Source: JBBSAT01 sp044223665 (GTDB lineage: Bacteria > Myxococcota_A > Polyangia > Polyangiales > Sandaracinaceae). Taken from it: 64,000 nt of DNA. Below the pieces are notes generated by a model. It was not told where the DNA came from and did no database searches. It saw only the letters and a list, made by a program, of their open reading frames with translations. Every line of letters starts with the position of its first letter. Positions within the stretch are counted from its first letter, which is position 1. Both the position numbers and the translations under genes were made by a program. This document shows, one piece after another, positions 1-10,386 of the stretch. Location: positions 62,001 through 126,000 of the forward strand of contig JBGALT010000001.1 of the NCBI GenBank assembly GCA_044223665.1, read 5' to 3'.

Positions 1-467
1 CGTACTGTGGAGCGAGCGGAGAGCCGTGCTGCGGCAACGAGTGCGCGCCCGGGCTCGCCTGCTCGGCCGGCGTGTGCTCGGCCTGCGGCTACGAGCTCGA
101 TCCTTGCTGCGCCACGGGCCTCGCATGCGCTGCCGGGCTCGTCTGCACGAGCGGGCTGGTCCAGAACCGCTGCGCGCGGTCCTGCGACGCGTTCGTCAAC
201 GACTGCCCGGCGCCGCTCACGTGCGTGTGGATCACGCTCGACCCGCAGGGCGTGTGCTCCCCGCGCCCCACGACCCCGATCGGCCTCGACCAGCCCTGCG
301 AGAACGTGAACGACTGCGAGCCGGGCTTGGTCTGCGTCGCACACCCGCCCGACCACACCACCTTCTTCTGCGAGCTGCCCTGCCACGCGACGAGCGAGTG
401 CCCGGCGAGCCACACGTGTCTGCCCATCAGCACACTCGCCGGCGAGACGCGGATGAGCTGCTACTGA
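1..467 (+). CDS. Cys-rich secreted protein, C-terminal part (5' end outside window)
   Basis: The frame is open from the left edge (first whole codon at 3) and stops with TGA at 465-467, so the N-terminus and any signal peptide are missing. The visible 154 residues are very Cys-rich. They repeat a pattern of a Cys-Cys pair, then G-L-x-C, then a short stretch ending in C, as in PCCGNECAPGLAC followed by PCCATGLACAAGLVC. The style matches the complete Cys-rich lipoproteins at 2313 and 9309, so a disulfide-stabilised exported protein is inferred. No enzymatic motif is visible. The kinase gene starts 30 bp downstream on the same strand and could be co-transcribed. Confidence 0.75.
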   Translation, partial: YCGASGEPCCGNECAPGLACSAGVCSACGYELDPCCATGLACAAGLVCTSGLVQNRCARSCDAFVNDCPAPLTCVWITLDPQGVCSPRPTTPIGLDQPCENVNDCEPGLVCVAHPPDHTTFFCELPCHATSECPASHTCLPISTLAGETRMSCY

Positions 468-497
468 CGTGGGCCCTGAACGGGTAGTCTCCCCTGC

Positions 498-1931
<1,434 letters not shown>

Positions 1932-2312
1932 ATTGGACGAGGCTGGATAGCGAGCCGCGCGCCGCGCGCTGACCGAGCTGCGGCAGCCTTCGATCGCCAC
2001 CACGTGCTTCCGAGACAGCGCGCCGCGCTGCGGCGCCGATGTCGTTGGGCGGCGGGCTGCGCCCGCGCTGTTCGACGACGTCCCAGAAGACGCCCTCGCT
2101 CCGCCCTCCGCGCAGAAAACCCGGGCCGCGCGGACGGCGGGGCGCGAATGCTCACGCCCGACAGGCGAGCCGGTCGGGCTGCGCTTGAACCGAAGTCGCG
2201 ATCGGGACAACTGGCGAGCCACGAGATCCCTCGGTGGGAGCGTCGGAGGGAAGATCGGCGTGCGGTGGGCGTAGCCTCCGGCGCGGCGCGCCGTGTTCCG
2301 TAGGAGATCCTC
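1932..2312. other. 381-bp intergenic stretch without a supported gene
   Basis: This lies between the kinase and the next lipoprotein. The open frames here are Arg/Ala/Pro-rich, as expected for chance frames in GC-rich DNA, and none has a ribosome binding site or a recognisable product. It presumably holds the promoter of the 2313 gene. I see no repeat or RNA structure that I can defend. Confidence 0.6.
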
Positions 2313-3929
2313 ATGAGCTCGAATCGCTTCTTGGCCTCGGTGCCTTCGATCCTCCCCTTGGCGGCGGCTGGCCTCCTCTTGGCGGTGGCTGGGTGTGGCG
2401 GTGAGACCGGCGCGCCCCCCGACGGCGCGGGCATGGATGGGGGAGTGCTCGACGACGGCGGCACCACGGGCCGCGACGCGTTCGTCGGGCCCGACACGAC
2501 GGTGGTGCCGGACGCCGCGATGGCCGACGCCGGGCCTTGCCCGACGCCAGGTGCGTCGGAGACGGCAGCGTGCGGTATGTGTGGATCGGTCACGCGCTTC
2601 TGCGATGCGACACACACCTGGCAGTACGGGCCGTGCATGAACGAAGGGGGCGACTGCGTTCCCGGCTCGGTCCGCAGCGGTACGTGCGGCAACTGCGGGA
2701 CCCAGCAAGAGACCTGCGACGCCACCTGCAACTGGCAGGGCTCGGGGAGCTGCACCGGAGAAGGCCTCTGCGCTCCCGGCTCGACGTTCCGCACGGGCGA
2801 TGGTTGTCCGGCCGGACAGACCCGTGAGGCGCTCTGCACGGCGAGCTGCGCTCCCGACGGCAGCGGCACGTGCGCCGACGACGCGTGCCCGACGCCGGGC
2901 GCCACCGAGTCGGCGCCCTGCGGGCGCTGCGGCACGGTCCAGCGCTTCTGCGACGCGAGCCGCCACTGGACCTACGGCGTCTGCATGAACGAGGGCGAGT
3001 GCATGCCGGGCGACGTCGGCTCCACGAGCTGCGGCAACTGCGGCACGCAGACCGCCCACTGCGACACCAGCTGCAGCTGGGTCCCGGCGGGCGCCTGCGG
3101 CGGCGAGGGCGAGTGCTCGCCAGGCACGCACTCGACGACGACCACGGGCTGCCCCTCCGGACAGTTCCTGGATCGGACGTGCAGCGCTGCCTGCGCGTGG
3201 GAGGCGACCGGTAGCTGCATGACGTGCACGACCGGGAGCACGATGCAGGTGACGTGCGGAACCTGCGGGACGATGACGCGCACGTGCCTGAGCGGCGCCT
3301 GGAGCGACGGTCTGTGCATCGGCAGCACCGACACCAACACCGATCCCAACAACTGCGGCGCGTGCGGTCGCCGCTGCACGGCCGGCCAGACGTGCATGAG
3401 CGGCAGCTGCATCACGACGAGCTGCCTCGCGCTCCAGACTGCTTGCACGAGCTCCCCTCAGTGCTGTGCGGGCGCGACGTGCCGCGGCGCACCGACCAGC
3501 CCGGTGTGTTGCCTCGAGCAGGCCGCGACCTGCGCGACCCACAACGACTGCTGCGGCTACATGCTCTGCGATGCGGCGAGCCACCGCTGCGTGTGCCAGG
3601 CGAGCGGATCGTCCTGCGTGACGACCGCCGACTGCTGCGCCGGGCTGCGCTGCAACGCCGGAACCTGCAGCGCCAGCACGTGCGGCGTCGTCGGGGCCAC
3701 GTGCTCGGGCACGGGCACCTCGTCGTGCTGCAGCGGCAACGTCTGCGTCGGCGGCGCGTGCGCGGCGTGTCGTACGACGGGCCAGACGTGCACGACCGGA
3801 AGCTGCTGTGGCGGTCTCACCTGCACGGGCGGCCTCTGCACGATGCCGGCGTGCCTTCCGCAGAACGCACCGTGCGTCGACAACACGCAGTGCTGCACCG
3901 GGCTGTGCTTCGCGAACATCTGCTTCTGA
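2313..3929 (+). CDS. Cys-rich repeat lipoprotein
   Basis: 538 residues, ATG start preceded by a GGAG element. The N-terminus is a lipoprotein signal with lipobox LAVAGC; a linker rich in Asp/Gly/Ala follows. About residues 75-310 carry alternating Cys modules. One type contains CGxCGxxxRFC...W..G.CMNEG.C and the other CGNCGTQ...C...C.W. The module pair occurs twice, so an internal duplication is likely. The C-terminal 180 residues contain knottin-like CC motifs (QCCAGATC, DCCAGLRC, SCCSGNVC, QCCTGLC). The protein is probably anchored to the outer membrane and held by disulfides. The function is unknown and no catalytic motif is seen. It converges with the 4041-8413 gene across a palindromic repeat. 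Confidence 0.88.
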   Translation: MSSNRFLASVPSILPLAAAGLLLAVAGCGGETGAPPDGAGMDGGVLDDGGTTGRDAFVGPDTTVVPDAAMADAGPCPTPGASETAACGMCGSVTRFCDATHTWQYGPCMNEGGDCVPGSVRSGTCGNCGTQQETCDATCNWQGSGSCTGEGLCAPGSTFRTGDGCPAGQTREALCTASCAPDGSGTCADDACPTPGATESAPCGRCGTVQRFCDASRHWTYGVCMNEGECMPGDVGSTSCGNCGTQTAHCDTSCSWVPAGACGGEGECSPGTHSTTTTGCPSGQFLDRTCSAACAWEATGSCMTCTTGSTMQVTCGTCGTMTRTCLSGAWSDGLCIGSTDTNTDPNNCGACGRRCTAGQTCMSGSCITTSCLALQTACTSSPQCCAGATCRGAPTSPVCCLEQAATCATHNDCCGYMLCDAASHRCVCQASGSSCVTTADCCAGLRCNAGTCSASTCGVVGATCSGTGTSSCCSGNVCVGGACAACRTTGQTCTTGSCCGGLTCTGGLCTMPACLPQNAPCVDNTQCCTGLCFANICF

Positions 3930-3937
3930 TCAGCAAG

Positions 3938-4020
3938 GAGTGCTCGCCCCCGAGGCCCCGGACGGAAGCGGGCGAAGCCCGCGGACGGGAGGGGCCGCAG
4001 CGGGCGAGCCGATCGGTGAT
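3938..4020 (+). repeat. Interspersed nested palindrome, copy A
   Basis: This starts just after the stop of the 2313 gene and lies between two convergent genes. The inner hairpin is GCGGGC-GAA-GCCCGC. The outer arms are CTCGCCC near 3943 and GGGCGAG near 4001. It is about 90% identical by eye to the reverse complement of copy E (45728-45806). The position suggests a bidirectional terminator or a REP-like element. Confidence 0.7.
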
Positions 4021-4040
4021 CGCGCGGAGCCGGGGCGACG

Positions 4041-7000
4041 TCACCAGACCTCGCGGACGAGGTACGCGCTCAGGTCTGCGATGATCAGGTGGTGGTCGGC
4101 CGTGGTCGCGAGACCGCGCGGCGAGTGCACGCGCGCCGCCGACGCGGGGCCGTAGTCCCCGCTGGTGCCGGAAGTCCCGTCGCCGACGAGCGTGCGCACG
4201 ACCAGCGTCGCCGGGTCGATCGCCCGGACACGGTAGTGCGCACCGTCGCCGTACAAGATCCCGAGAACGGAGTCGAAGGCGAGCGACTGGACGTCCACGA
4301 TCGTGGCGGGGCCGAGCGCGCCCTCGGTGAGGCTGCCCGTCGCGTTCATGCCGGCGACGACCTCGATCACACCGGCGGGAGAGCGGCGGAAGATCATCTG
4401 GACTCCCGTCCCGCCGACCGTCGGCGAGCAGCCGTAGCCGGCGAAGTACAGCGTGCCGTCGGGTGCGAACGCCATCAGCGGCCCGTTTGCCGGCGTGTTG
4501 AGGAGGCGGATGCGCAGACCGGTCGCGCAGGAGCCGACGGAGTCGACGGTGATCATCCCCTCGACGGCGTGGGTCGTCGGATCCACGCGCACGATCCACC
4601 CGTTCTGTCCGCCGGTGTCGAACCAGACGCCCCCGTCGGGCGCGACCGCCACTTGCGTCGGAGAGTCGAGCGGCGTCGCCCGCGCGCTCGCGCCCTCGAC
4701 GAACGCACCTCCGAGCCCGTTCCCGGCGAAGCGGTCGACGATGCCGGTGTCGGTGTCGACGACGCGCACCACCGATGCCGCCGCGAGGTGGTCGCGGGCA
4801 CGCCGTCCAGGACGGTCGCGCCCCCTCCCGCGAAGATGGACCCGACTCCGTCGAGGATCCGATAGATGACGCCCTCGTAGTACGCCGCGAGGTAGACGGC
4901 ACCGTCGGGCCCGGTCGCCACGTTGTGGATCCCCAGCGTGAGCGAGTCGACCGGATGGCCCGCGGTCAGCGAGCCGCTCGCGCGCGCGGCGCCGAGAATC
5001 GGGAAGATCGTGCCGTTCGCCGGCGCCGTGGCATCGATGCGGAAGGTCACGGGGCTACCGGATGCGTGGGCGCCGTGGATGTCGCGGAAGGAAGCGCGGT
5101 AGAGGTACGTGCCCTCCACCAGCCCGGCCCGCCCGCCGACCGTGGCCACGCCAGTCAGCCCGCTGAAGACCGACGTCGCCGAGATCGTGGCTGCGCGAGG
5201 CGAGACCGACGTCTCGTCGATCGCGAAGCGGATCGCGACGCCTCGGATCGGATCTCCTGCCTCGTCGCGGACCGTCGCGCCCATCGGGACGGGGATCGTC
5301 CTGCCGATCGTCACCGTCTGCATGGGGCCGCTCGCGACCTCGAGCGAGACGTGCGTGGTCGGGAGGGCCGCCCCTGGGATCATGCGGATCGAGTACCCGC
5401 CCGCCTCGGTGACGTAGAGGTTCCCGCTGGCGTCGAAGGCGATCGCGCGCGGCGCACTGGTCCGCGCGGCCGACCCGGGGCCATAGTCGCCCGTCGTCCC
5501 TGCGCTCGCCGGCTGCCCCAGCACCGTCGTGACCCGACCGCTCGCCGTGTCCACGCGTCGGACGGCGTGCTGCCCGCTGTCCGAGTAGTAGAGGTGACCT
5601 CCCGAGTCGAACGCCAGCGAGAGCGGGCTGATCAGCGAGGTGAGCTCGCCTGCCGTCGCGTCGGTCGTCGCACCGGTGGAGTTGCCGACGAGCGCGGAGA
5701 AGCTCCCGTCCGCCTCTCGCCGGACGATCCCGCCCGTCGACTGGCCGCCGATGCAGAAGTTGCCGGCGACGAAGAGCGTCCCGCTCGCGTCCCACGCCAC
5801 ACCGCACGCCGTGCCGTTGCAGCCGCGGAAGACCGGCGTCGTGGCCGAGGTGCAGCTCGCTGCGGGCGTGAGGAAGTCGTGCACGATCCCGGCCGCGTCG
5901 ATGCGCCGCAAGCGGTTCGCCGTGGAGAAGTAGAGCTCGTGGCCTGGCCCGACCGCGAGCTGATCGACGCCCGGCGTCTGCGCGCTCGTCGCGGGGCCCT
6001 CGTCCCCGTAGCCGGGCGCCGGAGCGGTACCGCCACCTGCGTAGGTGAAGATGCGCTGCGTGGTCAGATCGATCACGCGAATGCGATCGCTCGCTGCGAC
6101 GTAGAGCAGGCGCGCCGGCTCGTCGAGGGCGAGACCGAACGGACCGGAGATGCCGGCGGCGATGGCGAGACCGCCGTCGCCGAGCGTCCCGGGCGTCGAG
6201 CTGCCCGCGAAGCGCGTCTGGATCCCCGATGGATCGATCCGGAAGACGGCGCTCGCGTAGTAGTCCGACCAGTAGATCGTTCCGTCGCTCGCGACGGCGA
6301 TGCCCTGGGGTCCGGTGGCGCCCGACTGGACCGCCGAGGCGGGGCCCGTCAGCGGCGTCGAGCTGCCGTGGGTGGGGCCGACGATGGGCACCGCCCACCC
6401 GTTGACCGCCGGCACGCTGGTGAAATGCGCCGTCGCCGGTGTGGCGTGCGGTGCGCGCGCGGTGACCGTGAAGGGCGCGGCATGGATGCCGCCACGCACG
6501 ACCGCCGTCACGCGCCCGCTCCCGTCGACGTTGGCCGTGACGTTGCCAGCGGCATCGCTCGTGCCGCCCGCGACCGCGACCGCGCCGCCGCCTGCGGCCG
6601 AGAGGACGAGGGTCGCGCCCGTCACGGGCGCCCCGCTCGTCGCGTCCTCGAGGGCGAACACCACGGGCATCGCCGTCGCGCGGGTGATCTGAGGGGTCTG
6701 TCCATCGCCCGACACGACGCGGACGCGGTAGCTCACCACGCACGCCGCAGCGCTCGCGCAGTCGGCGTCGTCGCAGCCGACCAGGCCGTCGCAGTCGACG
6801 TCCCTGGTGCTCGCCGCATCACACGCCTCGCTCGCGCCGGGGCTCCGCGTGGGGTCGAGATCGTCGCAGTCGCCCGCGCCGGTCACGCGCCCCGCGACGA
6901 GCGTGCAGGCGAGGACCGGAGTGCCGCTCCCGTAGCCGTCGCCGTCGGCGTCCACGAAGAACGCGAGGTCCGCCGTGTCCTCGTCGACCTGCAGGTCGCA

Positions 7001-8413
7001 GTCGTCGTCGGCCCCTGCCTGCCCCACGCAGCCATCGCGCGCCCCCGGGTGCACGTCGGCGCGCGCGTCGTCGCAGTCGGCGCCGTTCGGGACACGCCCC
7101 GTCTGCGGCTCGCACGACGTCACGGGGGTCGCCTGGGAGTCGCCGAAGCGGTCGTGATCCTGGTCGACGTACCAGAGTGCGCTCGTCGTCGCCGTGTCGA
7201 CGACGCCGTTGCAGTCGTTGTCGCGACCGTCGCAGAGCTCGGGCGCGCTCGGGTAGGTGAGCGGGTCGTGGTCGTCGCAGTCCGGCATGGTCACCGGGCA
7301 CCGGAGATCGGCCGCTCCGTCGCGATCGTCGTCCTCGGTGTCGCTCGCTCCGACCAAGAAGTCGGCGAGGCCGTTGCAGTTGTCGTCCAGGCCGTTGCAC
7401 AGCTCGGCGGCGACCGGCGAGACCGTCACGAGCGTGTCGTCGCAGTCGGTCGCGAGCAGCGAGAAGCCGGGAAGAGGAGTGCACGAGACGTCGATGCCCG
7501 AGCTCGCCGCGCCGAACCCGTCGCCGTCGCGATCGGCGTACCAGACGACGGCGCCCGTGCTCTCCTCGACCGTGCCGTCGCAGTCGTTGTCGAGGTGATC
7601 GCAGATCTCGGGCTGCCCCGGGTTGCGCGAGCGCGCGATCGGGCCGTTCGTGCCGCTGGGGTCGTCGTCGCAATCACCACCCTCGGTGACGAAGCGCGCC
7701 GTGCCGGGACAGGCCATCTGGGGCTCCGACGAGTCTCCGTAGAGATCGCCGTCGGCGTCGAGGAAGCCGGCGACGAGCACTCCTTCGTCGAGCGTGCCGT
7801 CGCAGTCGTCGTCGATCAGGTTGCAGATCTCGCCGGCGGCCGGGCTCACGCTGGCGCGGGAGTCGTCGCAGTCGGTGCCGCAGTTCATCGTGCCGTCGCT
7901 CCGGACGTTGCAGCACGCGGCATCGAGCACGCGGTCGCCGTCGATGTCGCGGGTCCCGATGCTGTCTTCGTTGCAGTCCTCGTCGTGCGCGTCGACGTCG
8001 CAGACCTCCTCGTTCCCCGGAAAGCGCTGGGCGTCCGAGTCGTCGCAGTCGTCGCCGCCGCAGCGCGCCGCCTCGTGCCCGTCGCCATCGGCGTCGCGCG
8101 TGGTGCCGCAGTCGGTGATGCACTCGTCGGTGATCTCGTCGCAGATCTGCATCGCCGCACAGCGAGGCGTCGTGCGCGCGAGGCAGCCACGCGCGTCCGA
8201 TCCGGTGGCCGCGGGCAGGCACTGCTCGACGCCGTTGCAGAAGTGGAGGTCGTCGCACTCCTCGTCGCGCGTACAGCGCACGACGGTGGCGGCATCGTCG
8301 GACGGTGTGCCGGTGTCGGTCGCCACGGCGGGCGGAGGCGAGCCGCAGCCCGCAGACGAGACGAGGGCCAAGCCCCACGCCAGCGCGGCGAGGCGGCGAA
8401 CGATAGGACGCAT
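4041..8413 (-). CDS. MopE-like metal-binding repeat lipoprotein with C-terminal NHL beta-propeller (frameshifted near 4781-4795)
   Basis: The gene runs on the minus strand from an ATG at 8413, with a GGAGG Shine-Dalgarno about 8 nt upstream. The signal peptide ends in lipobox SSAGC. About residues 45-560 hold many Asp/Cys-rich modules of the type DxDGDGYG...DCDD...PGAxExCDGxDNDCDG, as in the putative metal-binding (MopE-type) family. A bacterial Ig-like segment follows (about 570-660), then two blocks of NHL-type propeller blades (GIAVASDGTIYWSD, LAFDSGGHLYYSD). Near 4781-4795 the frame breaks. The propeller continues from 4772 to 4041 in another frame (VVRVVDTDTG...), and one missing base would join the two. 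Full length would be about 1456 residues. A role in surface metal binding or adhesion is inferred only. Confidence 0.85.
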
Positions 8414-8539
8414 GAAGTCACCCTCCGCCGGGAACGATAGCCCGCCCGCGGCCAGCGGGCGCGACGTCGCTCACCCGATGTGGGGCGCGAGGCCACGACT
8501 TCCTTGCGCCGCGTGCAGCTGCGCGAGACAGTTCTCCCG

Positions 8540-9309
8540 ATGAGGCAAAACGTGTCTCGGGTGGGGCTCCTCTTCGTGCTCCTGGCTGGCTCCTCGCTCG
8601 TGCCTTCGGGCGCATCGGCCCAAGAGACGTGGGCGACGCCCGACCAGCAGGCGCGCGCCCTCTTCGCCGAGGGCGAGGCGGCCTACGGACAGGGGCACTT
8701 CGAGGAGGCACTCGGCTTGTTCCAGCGCGCCTACGATCTCTCGGGCCGGGCCGAGCTGCCCTACAACATCGGCATCTCGGCGACGAACGCCGGTAGCGAC
8801 ACCGTCGCGCTCGAGGCGCTCGAGCGCTACTTGGCCGAGCTCCCCGAGGCGGGCAACCGTGCGCTCGTCGAGGGCCGTCTCGAGAGCTTGCGGCGACGCA
8901 TCGCCGAGCACGACGCGGCGACGCGCGCCGCCGATCGCGCGCGCGCCGAGGTGACCGCGCGGCCGAGGCCCGACGACGGCGCGAGGGCGCCGAGGGCACA
9001 CGAACGATCGGCTGGGCGCTCGCCATCAGCGGTGGCGTGCTCGCGATCGGCGGTGGCGTCTTGCTCGGGGTCGGCATGGCCGACATCGCCAGCATCGACG
9101 GCGCGCACGACGGAACACCGTGGGTCGACGTCCGCGACGCCGCCGCGCGCGCGCCGATCCTGACCGGCACCGGTTGGGCGGGGCTCGGCGTCGGCGTCGC
9201 GCTCGCAGGCATCGGGCTCGGCCTGGCCCTCGGCACGAGCGATCCCGAGGAGCCGAGCGTCACCGTCGCGTTGGGTATCGGCGGGCTCGCGATCGGAGGG
9301 CACTTCTGA
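8540..9309 (+). CDS. Exported TPR-like protein with C-terminal membrane segments (frameshifted near 8930-8995)
   Basis: The ATG at 8540 gives a clear signal peptide (MRQNVSRVGLLFVLLAG...GASA|Q). It is preferred to the in-frame GTG at 8480. Residues about 35-115 form one or two TPR-like helical repeats (ALFAEGEAAYGQGHFEEALGL). The frame then degenerates. A second frame, read as GTRTIGWALAISGG and ending at 9309, supplies two hydrophobic Gly-rich segments. This TPR plus two C-terminal hydrophobic segments layout is common in myxobacterial exported proteins, so I read one gene of about 256 residues with a single-base-type indel between 8930 and 8995. Its stop overlaps the ATG of the next gene (TGATG), suggesting coupling. 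Confidence 0.7.
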
Positions 9310-10253
9310 TGCGCGCGACGTGCTGGGCCATCGTGTGGGCAGCGTGCCTCGCGACGAGCGTCGCGGCGTGCACGGCGACGGTGCGAGACGGCGTCTTCGC
9401 GTGCAGCGACGACACGCAGTGTCCGGCCGGCTTCCGCTGTGGAGGCGGGCGGTGCCGCAACCATGCCGGAGCCCAGTGCCGTCAGGACGCCCAGTGCGAC
9501 GACGGAGTGCCCTGCACCGAGGACGTCTGCGAGAGCGGCTACTGCAACCACGCGCCCGACGCGAGCGTGGACGGGACGTGGTGCGACGACGGCACCTTCT
9601 GCAACGGCGTCGACGAGTGCCGAGCCGGCGTCTGCACCAACGTGGGCCCGGCGCCTTGCCCCGTCTGCGACGAGGCTTCGCAGGGCTGCACCGAGTGCGG
9701 ACGCATCGGCTTGGCCTGCTGCGCCGGCGAGAGCTGCTACGACGGCGGCCGGTGCGCCGGCGGGACGTGCACGCTCTGCGGGGGCGCGACGCAGCCGTGC
9801 TGCATGTCGTTCCCCGATTGTGACGCTGGGCTCGCGTGCGACCCCAACTCCCGCGCGTGCACGACCTGCGGCGGCGACGGCGAGCCGTGCTGCAACGCCT
9901 TGCTCACGGAGCTCAGCACGCCCTGCCAGCCCGGCCACGTCTGTGACTACATGGGCGGCGCGGTGTGTCGTGCCTGCGGCACGGCCGGCCACCCGTGCTG
10001 CGACGAAGGCTGCACCGATGGATCGTTCTGCCAGCGGCAGGTGCTGCTGGGGGATACGGGCCAGTGCATCGCGGTGAGCTGCGTGGAGCCCTGCGGGCCC
10101 GGCTCGATCTGTGGCCCCGACCCGGCGGGCGTGAGCGCGGGGGAGTGCATTCCCTGCGGGATGGACCTGGGGCCCTGCTGCGCCGATCTCTCCTGCACGA
10201 TGGGCGGCGCCTGCTACGGGGGCTACTGTGGCGGTGGTCCCGTCGGTTTCTGA
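9309..10253 (+). CDS. Cys-rich lipoprotein
   Basis: 314 residues. The ATG at 9309-9311 overlaps the preceding stop. A longer in-frame start at 9120 is rejected because it would read through the previous gene as an Arg-rich shadow. The signal ends in lipobox SVAAC with lipidated Cys21. The mature part has about 50 Cys in modules such as CxDDxQCPxGFRC, CDDGTFCNGVDEC and PCCxxxxC, related to those in the fragment at 1-467. Disulfide-rich surface protein is the best description. It is probably translated together with the upstream TPR-like protein. No catalytic residues are evident. Confidence 0.88.
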   Translation: MRATCWAIVWAACLATSVAACTATVRDGVFACSDDTQCPAGFRCGGGRCRNHAGAQCRQDAQCDDGVPCTEDVCESGYCNHAPDASVDGTWCDDGTFCNGVDECRAGVCTNVGPAPCPVCDEASQGCTECGRIGLACCAGESCYDGGRCAGGTCTLCGGATQPCCMSFPDCDAGLACDPNSRACTTCGGDGEPCCNALLTELSTPCQPGHVCDYMGGAVCRACGTAGHPCCDEGCTDGSFCQRQVLLGDTGQCIAVSCVEPCGPGSICGPDPAGVSAGECIPCGMDLGPCCADLSCTMGGACYGGYCGGGPVGF

Positions 10254-10386
10254 GCGCCCGTTCGGTCCGCCGCCCTCGCCCTATCGCCGAACCGACTTCC
10301 GCGTCCCTCTCTGGGCAGCGCGGTTGTAGAGGCCGCCGCATCCGTGCTCCAATGGGCTCTCGGCTCGACACCGAGGGAGCGGCTGC

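Noticed and set aside
2004..2303. 99-codon frame between kinase and lipoprotein
   Set aside because: Arg/Ala-rich composition, no ribosome binding site and no similarity to a known family; treated as chance.
4775..8440. Plus-strand open frame of 1221 codons opposite the MopE-like gene
   Set aside because: Arg/Ala/Gly/Val-rich shadow frame with no family motif. The minus strand has signal peptide, Shine-Dalgarno and conserved modules.
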